A DNA stretch of 64,000 nt from Xiphydria camelus (taxonomy: Eukaryota; Arthropoda; Insecta; Hymenoptera; Xiphydriidae). The position numbers and the translations under genes are program-made. This document shows, piece by piece, positions 1-8,219 of this stretch (positions are counted from its first letter, which is position 1; every line of letters starts with the position of its first letter). The stretch spans positions 878,001 through 942,000 of the forward strand of contig OY783201.1 of NCBI GenBank assembly GCA_963678675.1, given 5' to 3'. The notes under the pieces are model-generated. The model worked only from the letters and a program-made list of their open reading frames with translations, had not been told where the DNA came from and made no database searches.

Positions 1-3000
1 GGTGCTTGTTTCGTACGTGAAGACTGGGGTCCGTCCGCACCCCTTTTCTACACGCGTGCAGCCACAATACCGCTTTATACTTACAGCTTTCAAAATATAA
101 CTGGCCTTCGCCGTTTGATTAAGTTACGCTCGGATAATTTTGGGGATGACGCAGAAATTCGATTAACCCTCGATAAATATGGAGTCAGATGAGAACTCAA
201 AAGCGACATACGCGTTCCTCACAAATTATGATATCCTACGCATATAGTTATATTGTGAGATATAAAACGATGCTTCTCGTACTCGTAACCATTGCTCTGA
301 GAGACCTCGAATGCGGACGTGATCTAATTTTCTCGATTCTTAACCTCGCGATGATGGCTATAGCGTCCGGCTGACGTTAGTAGTAACGGCCGATTGCAAT
401 CACACCGGCGAGCGAGCGAGGATAAATACGAAGACTCTCTCTCTCTGGAGTCTTGCCATTGACCGACGGTATAAAAATCAATGAAATTAGGCCAGGCGTT
501 CACCCTGTTCGTAACTTATGTACCTCTATACGAATAAAACGCCGCCGAGCGAACGAACCGCGGGTGTAATCTGCAGCGCGAGTGAAGCGATAGAAAAAAA
601 AACCGATATTTTCTCGCGGCGATGTTTATCCTTAAAAGGACGATGCTACCATATATTACATTCGCCGATGAAAGCTCACCGGCGACGGCCGCGTGAGAGG
701 TTGGGAGCGATACATCATTCATATATACGCTCAGATCTCATATGGATTTCTGATCCTCCGGCTATCAACGGCGTTCGCCAGCCTTTCTCTCCCCTTTTTC
801 ACCCTCCCTCCCTCCCTTCTGCGCTCCCGACGCCACTTCATTCCCGATTCTGTTTATCGCAACGTCGTACTTATGCATGAGACCATTGTAGAGCAGATAA
901 CCCGGCAATCCTTTCAAGGGATCGCAATAGTGAAAATGGAAGTAACGTTATTGGGCCAAAACGGAAATCGATACGACGTGCACTCTCCCCGATCCTCTTC
1001 ATTCGTAAAAATGCGCGGTGCTCGCGTCGTTCTTCGCAGCGCGAAAAATAAATCCGGATTTTAAATTCAGCACAAAATTCGAGACGTCGTTCCCGCGGAA
1101 AAACATCGACGCCCGGTCGAGGTCAAAGATTCGTCATCCCCCGGCACGCGCACGAACGGCGGGGGTATGTGTGTGTGTGTGTTTAACGTAATTTCATTTC
1201 CCTCCCGCGGAACGGACTGCGAATAACCTTCGACCATATCGCGGCGAGCAGGCATTTCGGTGACGGCGCACGAGAGGAGGGGACGACGTGACCGATGTAA
1301 TTATAATGCGGACAGGGTTCGAGGTATGATACCGGGAGCGGGTGAGCGTCGAAGAGGGTATGGAGCGCGGTAATGGAGTGACCTGCAGAGGGGGTGAAAA
1401 CACCCTCGCTCTCGCGCGCACGTTCTCGCACCCTTCCTCCACACCTGCACGCGTACACTTTCAGCGCCGTTCCACGGTAAGACTCGCGTATACATATAGG
1501 TATACCGGCGACGGTATCTTCTTCCTCCTCCTCCTCTTCTTCTTCTTCTTCTTCTTAGTTTAAATTGAATTTATTCTCCGTGGGAGAAAAGTTCCGTTCT
1601 GTAATGGTATGCCTACCTAAAGGAGTAAATTCGATTCGGAAAGGCGACGTTGAGGATTACGATTGCACTTGTTGTTCCCTCGCCAATGTATAGGTAACTC
1701 GACTCTGCTTCGGCGAATCCGACTTTTCCTGCTCTTCCTCCTCCTTCTCCTCCCCCGCGTCCTCTTTCTCTCTTTCCGCGCTCAGCCGTCTTTCGCTCTC
1801 CTCTTCCTATTCAGACTTCATTCCCACCCTCGAGTTTCCGCGTCGAGGTAACTAGGCGCGAAATACGATAAATTCTCGAATCCGATGCGAGTGACAACGT
1901 GGCAAAATATTTATCCACCCCCGCCGCCGGAAAACGGGAGCTTCTCTCGCGCTTGGTCGATATGCAGAGGTCCCGATTTCGTGCTTCGCATGGTGTCGCG
2001 TCGCTTTTTGATTTTGAGAAAAGCAAAGATTGTTCGCTCGATCAATTTCCCTCGAGAATTTGATTCCAATTTTGCGAGGAAGCGAATATTCCTTTTTTTT
2101 CGGCGGTAGGATAAATTCATTGGATTCGCCTGCAGTGCCCAACCGATTTACCATCGATTCGTGAATACAATTTGCTCTGATTTGCGTCGAGAAGCGATTG
2201 GTAATTATTCCGGGCAAACGGAGATAGATAACAATTCATGCTTCGGCAAATAAAATTGTATTTATATACAGGGTGATTTGTAATCGAGTACGCTCTCTGG
2301 GGCGATCGCAAATCGCAACAACAAAAATGGAATTATCAGAATTCCACTCGTACACGGTGTCCGTAGCGGAGGAAAAATAAACTAGTACAATTTTCCATCC
2401 CAATCGCCACTGGAGCATCCGCAGGCCACGACTAGCTGGTTAATGCCGTAATCCCGTTAAATAACGACGTGATTCGCCTGCGAAATCTCGGATGAGTAAC
2501 CGCAAGGGCGATTCTACGGGTACGCCAACTCTACCGCACACCGCGAAATATTTCAGGACATACGGTAGGATTTGTGTTCGCACACCTCGCGCGCGATACT
2601 CGGCGAATTAAATCATCGGACCCCTTCGCGTATTACCAGGAAACACAGCCGTACCTGCGGGATCGATATCTCACACGCGCGAGAGTAACGCGCTCTCCCA
2701 TACTCCGGAGACTCTATTTCTCCGGCGCTGTTCTCCGGAAAATAATATTTTTATACCGGGAATAAAACAAGTTGTTCGACGAAGTGGTATAGAGCTCGAG
2801 TTTGAGGGCGAAGCTTTCGAGGCTGCAGGGGGTTGAGTGCGAGCGCGCAAGGATGGAGGTCGAGGGGTGAATTGCGCGCTCTTGGCGCTTGACTTTTAAA
2901 CCCGGTAAGCGGATCACAGTCTATACTACCCACTTGCAAATGTCTCGCTCGTTTGCCTCCGCTCAAGCCAACGACTTTCCTGAATCGCTCGCGCGCAGAT

Positions 3001-3565
3001 AAACAATTACGTTGCATCGATACCGACGGATAACACGCGTGCGCTTTCTCGTCCGAATATCTCTCAGCCGACCGACGCAGACGTCGTCGAATTATTTTTT
3101 GAGAGCAAGGCGCGACGCTCGAGCTCCTCGACGGTAATTTCGCGCAATCTTTCCCGCGTGGAGAATTAGTTTCGAAAGTTTCATCCGTCCGTCGCGAGGG
3201 TGACGTCTTCTCTGCAGTAAGGAATTCCGGAGTTGCTCCGGATGCAGTACCCCGTGAAAGGATAATACCTTTAAAGGCGACAGGATCGGCTGGGATGCAC
3301 CGTTTCCTCCTGAGGCCCTCTCACGCCCTGTTCTTACTCCCGAACCACTCGCGGTACGGCCCACGAGGTAGGTACGAAGGAAGGTAGGAAGGAAGGAAGG
3401 AAGGAAGGAAGGCAGGACGGATGGATTTAATAATGTAGAGAATCGGGCTAGACGTTGGGTACACATCGAGATTGGTACACACCGCTTTCGGGCATCTTCA
3501 ATATCTGAGAAGCTCAGAAACCGTATTGTCTGGCGGGTACACACATATATATATACATATGTATA
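1..3565. other. No recognisable gene; GC-variable intergenic DNA
   Basis: No open frame here shows a recognisable domain, signal peptide or convincing splice-linked partner. The frames present are short, arginine/serine-rich and overlap on both strands, as expected by chance in CpG-rich DNA. Visible structure is limited to simple repeats: a CTC/CTT tract near 1516-1557, pyrimidine-rich stretches around 1725-1805, and a GGAA array near 3376-3412. Confidence 0.6.
3376..3412. repeat. GGAA tetranucleotide microsatellite
   Basis: About eight slightly imperfect copies of GGAA, with one GGTA interruption near the left end. It lies 150 bp left of the mariner remnant and has no visible link to a gene. 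Confidence 0.9.
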
Positions 3566-4002
3566 TTAGGAGGTTGCATTGAAAGCCGATGTTCTCCTGC
3601 AAATGGCTCTAACTATTCATGTCGTGCGCAGCGACTAATACTTTTTACATCACTCTAAATTATGGACATTTCTCATTAAGATTCAGTCATTAGACTGCCA
3701 TTTTTGGTTAATACACGTCTATGTCTATAACCTGAGAAAATGGAACGCGACAAGTTGTTTTTTCGACGTATACTTCTACACTACTCAGATTTACAAAAAA
3801 AAGTGCCGCTGCAGCTCATCAATCACTAGTGCAAACTTATGCTGAATCTGATCCATCGGGAACAGTATTATGTAGAGACTGGTCTCGTCGCTTCAAAAGT
3901 GGAAACTGTGATGTTCTGCCAGAAATTTTATTCTGCACATTTTACTACGACGTAATGTTTTTGAAAGAACAAAAAACAGCGGCTTTCAATGCAACCCCCT
4001 AA
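3566..4002 (+). mobile_element. Internally deleted mariner transposon (437 bp)
   Basis: The ends are inverted repeats of at least 23 bp with one mismatch: left TTAGGAGGTTGCATTGAAAG, right (reversed) TTAGGGGGTTGCATTGAAAG. They are flanked on both sides by TA (3564-3565 and 4003-4004), the target duplication of the Tc1/mariner superfamily. Inside, a decayed open frame from about 3796 to 3922 encodes CRDWSRRFKSGNCDV preceded by QTYAESDPSG. This matches the N-terminal helix-turn-helix region of mariner transposases (pattern CRxWFxRFKSGDFDV). An ATG at 3740 (MERDKLFFRRILLHYSDLQ) plausibly starts the same protein but is one frame off, with the shift at the A-run near 3795-3802. The catalytic DDD domain is absent. 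It is a non-autonomous relic, probably mobilisable only in trans. Confidence 0.88.
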
Positions 4003-4004
4003 TA

Positions 4005-4924
4005 ATTACTAAACCCGTACAGACCCCGCCTTTCATTCGTGGTACAGCAGTATTGGTTGCGACGTTCCGTATATCCAGGACCCCCCGGATGTGAAATCGC
4101 AATTTCGAGAACTTCGATCGAGAGGTTTATGTGTGGCTGAGTGATAATTTATTTTTAGAAAAATAAGTAAAGCGTACATACAACGACAAACTGGAAACAA
4201 GACATTACGTAGCTTCGACTTAGCCTTCCCCGAAATATCCGAGAGAGAAACGGTCGAATCCCTTCTACGCGAATCCCGCAATTACAGTCGTTCGACTAGA
4301 TAATTAATAGCAAACCCTTCGATTAGTGGATCCCGCGGCCGCTACGGAAGAATATACCAAGAGATGGACAGGACTATCGCGCGCGAATCTTCGCGCCAGG
4401 ACGAGCCGCCTATAGTAGTCGCACGCGTTCGTGCACGTCGAGCAGAGGTCGGCGGACGCGGAGGACGGGGAGATCCTATTTCAATTCCAGCAAGTTAATT
4501 GGAATTGTTCGCCGCAGACAACGCGCGAGCTGCTTGTCCTCGCCCGTCTCGCTCCACTCACCGCCGCCGCGCTTGCTCGCTCGCCCTCCTGTCCTCAAAC
4601 TCATCTCGTATAGATATATGTGATAGCGGCTCGCTCCACTCGTAGACCCCTGCGGATATCTTCTTAGGCGGAATTAATTCCGCTCTTGCACGATGGAGAC
4701 CGGATTGAGCGCTTAACGTTGCGATTCCAGAGGGGAGACGTCTTACGTAACTGTTGACGCGTGCGACTTGCGCCGTGGGAGGCATCGTCGCTTAGCGGAG
4801 GAACGAAGAGTATATTCGAACAAAATTTGGAGAAACTAATCGAACGAATTTTGAGCTCTTTCGTTTGAGACGCGATTTACTTCGTTACGTTGAGGGGTCG
4901 AGAGACCATAAGAGAGAGTACCAC
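4005..4924. other. No gene seen; distal flank of the allergen-repeat gene
   Basis: No coding exon or structured element was recognised. The short plus-strand frames here do not resemble known proteins. The right edge approaches the predicted polyadenylation site of the minus-strand allergen-repeat gene. Confidence 0.5.
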
Positions 4925-4944
4925 ACGGCGTCGCACCAAGAGAC

Positions 4945-4950
4945 TTTATT
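4945..4950 (-). terminator. AATAAA polyadenylation signal of the allergen-repeat gene
   Basis: On the minus strand this reads AATAAA, in the context GTAAATAAAGTCTC, about 260 bp after the stop codon at 5214. It is the first consensus hexamer downstream of the second coding exon. The short segment between the two coding exons has no AATAAA, only a variant ATTAAA near 5859-5864. This favours one transcript running through both exons. Confidence 0.6.
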
Positions 4951-5213
4951 TACAGGATTTCGACGTAAGCGGGAAAGCGTCGAGTGTTACCGTACTTATA
5001 TATCGTGTACTCGTATATATTATCTTGATTACACTCTGAAAGACAACTCGCAATGCCCGGAAGCGACGTTAAGTAAAGCAAAAATGAGAAGAACGAGGAT
5101 GAAACTCCCGTTTGGACACTCGCGTGTCATTTTCTTGCCTCGGTATACGTGTCGGAAACGATCGTACCGCAATGGGTACGTCATCGATGCAAGACATCTG
5201 AATGAACGAAGAC

Positions 5214-5835
5214 TTACTTAGGGTCGTCGGCCCACTTGAACCCGAAGAGGTCGGTGAGAAATTGGCGAATGGCGTCCACGTCGATGCCAACACTTTCCGC
5301 CCTATCGACCAAATCTTTATACTGATCACTGGTAACCACCGCATCGACCAGCGTCTGGAATTCGTCGGATTTAATCTGAGCGATCAGAGCGGCGAAGGGT
5401 TCGGAATTCTCGAGCTTCTCGTTGTAGAGGGCCTTGATTTCGTCGATGGGAAGGATAGCCTCGATGTCCTTGACCAGTCCGCAGAGTCCTCCGGTGATCG
5501 CTTGGATGCCGTGCAACGATACCTCTCGTTTGGAGCGTTTGAGTTTGTCGATACCCAAGAAGCCGTTGAAAATGTTAACGTAACGGTAGGCGTCGATTCC
5601 AGCATCGTCGACGAAGTCGAGGAACTCGGTGAACGCGGGAACAGCTTCCACGGATTTGACCAACGTCTTGAATTCGTCGCTCAGTACATAGTCTACGGCG
5701 TCCTGGGTCTCTGAGTCCGTGGCGAGATACTGGAGCACGATGACGAAAATATCATCGATGGGTAACAAGGCCTTAAAGTCGTTCAAGTCATCGGTCAGGG
5801 TACCGCCGGATTTCTTGACCTTGGACACGAATTGA
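5214..5835 (-). CDS. Second coding exon: fourth allergen repeat
   Basis: The exon begins after a pyrimidine-rich acceptor (TCTCTCGCAG, minus strand) and encodes QFVSK followed by a full repeat domain ending in FGFKWADDPK and TAA. It is very close to repeat 3 of the upstream exon: most of the stretch from LSDEFKTLV to the end is identical or conservatively changed. There is no in-frame ATG at its start; the first usable codon after the acceptor is GTG, not a normal eukaryotic start, and there is no signal peptide. It is therefore best read as a 3' exon of the gene upstream and not as a separate gene. Its own stop is again overlapped by GTAAGT (AAGTAAGTC), like the end of the first exon, but I see no acceptor with a further repeat below 5208. 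A decayed duplicate gene is the alternative. Confidence 0.75.
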
Positions 5836-8043
5836 CTGCGAGAGAAAACAATATTGCATTTAATATACGACTCAGAAATACGATAACATCCTCCCTGATC
5901 AAGCGAACTGCTATGTTTGTGAAATTAATGAATGTGAGCACGGTTACACCACCAGGAAATTAATTATACTCAAGAAGGATAATTCGTAAAGAGAGAATTG
6001 AACAAACGAGGAGAGACTGTCGTTTGCATGCTCGCATCATTGTCTTGCTCCGATATAGTCGTACTTATAAGTATCGAAAATGTGATCGTACCACTGTAGA
6101 GAGGTACGACGCCATCGATGGAAGACGTCTAAATGAATGGAAACTTACTCAGGTTCGTCGGCCCACTTGAATCCAAAGAGGTCTGTGAGAAATTTGCGAA
6201 TGGCGTCCACATCGATTCCAACACTTTCCGCCCTATCGACTAAATCTTTGTACTGATCACTGGTAACCACCGCATCGACCAGCGTCTGAAATTCGTCGGA
6301 TTTGATTTGGGCGATCAATTCGGCGAAGGGTTTGGAATTCTCGAGCTTCTCGTTGTAGAGGGCCTTGATTTCGTCGATGGGAAGGATAGCCTCGATGTCC
6401 TTGACCAATCCGCAGAGTCCTCCGGTGATTGCTTGGATGCCGCGCAACGATACCTCTCGCTTGGGGTGTTTGAGTTTGTCGATACCCAAGAAGCCGTTGA
6501 AAATGTTAACGTAACGGTAGGCGTCGATTCCAGCGTCGTCGACGAAGTCGAGGAACTCGGTGAACGCGGGAACGGCTTCCACGGATTCGACCAACGTTTT
6601 GAATTCGTCGCTCAGTATATAGTCCACGGCGTCTTGGGTCTCTTGGTCCTCGGCGAAATACTGGAGCGCAATGACGAGAATATCGTCGATCGGTAAAAGG
6701 TTCAAAAAGTCGTCCAAGTCGTCGGACAGAGTGTTATCGCGCTTGGAAATGGAGTGCCCTGGTCTGTCGGGGAAATGGATGCCGAATAAGCCACCGATGA
6801 ACTTGGTAATGGCTTCGATGTCGAGTCCTTGAGCTTCGGCCCTGTCGACGAGCTCCAAGAATTCACGGTTCTCGCTGAGAGCTTGGAGGATCACCTGGAA
6901 CTCGTCGGACTGGAGCTGCGTGATGAAGCCCTTGAAATCTTCGGAATTCTCGAGCTTGTAATCGAAGAGAGCCCTGAGCTCCTCTCTTGGAAGGATGGCT
7001 TCGATGTCGGCGATCAATCCGGGGAGACCACCACCGGTAATTCCCATGACGGAAAACTTCGCCTCGCTGACCTTCGGGGGTTTGAGTGGTTCGAGACCAA
7101 TGAAATCGTGCAGCATGTTCACGTACGTGTAAACGTCCAGTCCGGCATCGTTCAGGTAGTTCAGAAAATTCGTGTATTCCGGAAGTTCTTCGACCGACTG
7201 AACCAGAGTCTTGAAGTCCTCGCTCTCTACGTACAAGACGACATTCTGTATACCCTCGTCTTCGGCCAAATATCGAAGGAGAATTCCCAGCATCTTGTCG
7301 TTGGGAAAGAGTGCCACGAAATCGTACAAGTCGTCCCTGAGACTCCTCTTGCTGCGTCTGGAAGCGACGGGTGGAATCGGTGGAAGCTTGATGCCGAAGA
7401 GGGTCTCGAGCAGATCGAGGAAGGCATCGATATCCAGTCCTCGACCTTTTGCCTCTCTGGCGATCTTCTGGAATACTTCGTTCTGGTTCAGTGCATCAAT
7501 GATGACGTGGAACTCCTCGGATCGGATGTGCGCGACGAAATCGGCGTAGGCCGGGGAATTCTCGAGCTTCTCGTAGTGAAGAGATTCAATATCGTCTAGC
7601 GGAAGGATGGCCTTGATATCGTCGACCATTCCCCTGAGTCCCTCGCCGACTTTTAGGATGGAATGTTTCGCCCTGGCGAGCTTAATTTCCGGGACCTTCA
7701 GTTTCTCGAGGCCGAGGTCTTCGTGCAGCTTGTTTACATACTTGTAGACGTTGAGTCCAGATTTCTGGAGATAGTTCAAGAAGTCGATGTATTCGGGAAT
7801 GGCGTCGACTTGTACGATCACCTCCTTAAAATCGTCACTTTGTACGAATTCAAGAGCATCTTGAATTTCCTTATCGTCGGCTGCGTATTGCATGACGATT
7901 GTCACGACTTTTTCAGTGGGTACCAGTGCCAAGAAATCATTGAAATCTTCACTGAGGGTTTTGTCCGCCTGGGTCCCGAGATGAAAGGTGGGATGGGCCG
8001 AGACCAAGCCCAATATCGCAGCGAACACCAGTACGTACTTCAT
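5214..8043 (-). CDS. Secreted insect-allergen-repeat protein, predicted four repeats (join 5214..5835, 6149..8043)
   Basis: The spliced model gives 838 residues: a signal peptide (about 1-17, cleavage near VSA|HP) followed by four tandem domains of about 195-205 residues, starting near residues 30, 235, 439 and 646. Each domain matches the insect allergen-related repeat family (Ins_allergen_rp: cockroach Bla g 1/Per a 1, mosquito G12 microvillar proteins, Pieris nitrile-specifier protein). Shared marks are an L(S/R)(E/D)D opening, an LPxxE/D block, EKLENS-like and SDEFQ-like motifs and an LFGxxxP end. Family members are all-helical, lipid-binding proteins secreted in the midgut, so an extracellular gut role is likely; the exact ligand cannot be told from sequence. 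The exon junction GA|T restores frame and creates EPDQFVSK, homologous in position to the linkers between repeats 1-2 and 2-3. The alternative is a three-repeat protein of 632 residues ending at the TAA at 6145 if the intron is not removed. No neighbouring gene shares this function. Confidence 0.82.
5836..6148 (-). other. Intron between repeat-3 and repeat-4 exons (313 bp)
   Basis: It has GT-AG ends: donor GTAAGT overlapping the TAA codon, acceptor TCTCTCGCAG. Its donor-side half (about 6000-6144) is visibly similar to the sequence just beyond the second coding exon (about 5100-5213), with matching blocks such as GATCGTACC and a shared TCATTxTCTTGC block. The duplicated unit therefore included a repeat exon together with its 3' flanking DNA. 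Confidence 0.7.
6149..8043 (-). CDS. First coding exon: signal peptide plus allergen repeats 1-3
   Basis: The ATG directly follows the acceptor of a short 5' intron. The first 17 residues form a classic signal peptide (MKYVLVFAAILGLVSA). Repeat 1 spans about residues 30-234, repeat 2 235-438 and repeat 3 439-632. Basic linkers (SRRSKRS, SISKRD) separate the repeats and could be processing sites. Read without splicing, the frame closes with GAG TAA at 6145-6150. The same bases form GA|GTAAGT, a consensus splice donor, so the spliced exon ends at 6149 with two bases of a split codon. Plus-strand frames across this interval are antisense shadows created by the repeat codon pattern. Confidence 0.93.
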
Positions 8044-8113
8044 CTGTCGAGCGATGGAAGAATTTTAGTAAAATTGCAAGATCGATCTGTCATTTCCAGC
8101 TCTGTACACTTAC
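8044..8113 (-). other. 5' UTR intron (70 bp)
   Basis: Donor GTAAGT at 8108-8113 after AACCAAG, acceptor CTCGACAG ending at 8044, immediately before the ATG. The 70-bp length is normal for small insect introns. It separates a short untranslated leader exon (ending at 8114) from the coding exon. Confidence 0.72.
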
Positions 8114-8140
8114 CTTGGTTCGACACGGTTTAACTGCGTT
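8114..8140 (-). other. Untranslated leader exon of the allergen-repeat gene (5' edge approximate)
   Basis: The exon runs from a start site about 30-38 bp below the TATA box, near a GCAGTT initiator-like sequence at 8132-8137, to the donor at 8113. It contains no ATG. The 5' edge is an estimate from TATA spacing. Confidence 0.5.
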
Positions 8141-8165
8141 AACGAACGAGGCCACCGCTCGCTGG

Positions 8166-8173
8166 TTTATATA
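8166..8173 (-). promoter_or_regulatory. TATA box (TATATAAA)
   Basis: A perfect TATATAAA on the minus strand, 50-60 bp upstream of the leader-exon donor, is placed correctly for the allergen-repeat gene. A focused TATA promoter suits a strongly, tissue-specifically expressed secreted gut protein. Confidence 0.7.
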
Positions 8174-8200
8174 GCAAAACTGGTAAGAATGGTATCATAT

Positions 8201-8219
8201 TTATCGATTCTTCGATAAG
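8201..8219. promoter_or_regulatory. GATA-factor site cluster in the proximal promoter
   Basis: GATAAG is present at 8214-8219 with a second GATAA core on the opposite strand at 8201-8205, 30-50 bp upstream of the TATA box. A further GATAAG core lies at 8471-8476 (CTTATCAG on the plus strand). GATA factors drive midgut genes in insects, so the cluster fits the expected gut expression. This is a motif match only. Confidence 0.4.

Noticed and set aside
1660..1680. ATTGCACTTGT resembling the miR-92 family seed
   Set aside because: The match stops after 11 bases and the flanks do not form a hairpin.
2266..2290. TACAGGGTGATTTGTAATCG, reminiscent of the start of insect repeat elements
   Set aside because: No matching opposite end or duplication could be found, so no element can be delimited.
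3092..3544. 150-codon minus-strand frame
   Set aside because: Contains a translated GGAA microsatellite (PSFLPSFLP run) and no domain.
5214..5828. Separate gene for the fourth allergen repeat starting at 5828
   Set aside because: The codon there is GTG, there is no ATG or signal peptide, and a good acceptor lies just upstream; better explained as a 3' exon.
6829..7599. 256-codon plus-strand frame opposite the allergen repeats
   Set aside because: Antisense shadow produced by codon bias of the true minus-strand gene; its frame mirrors the repeat period.
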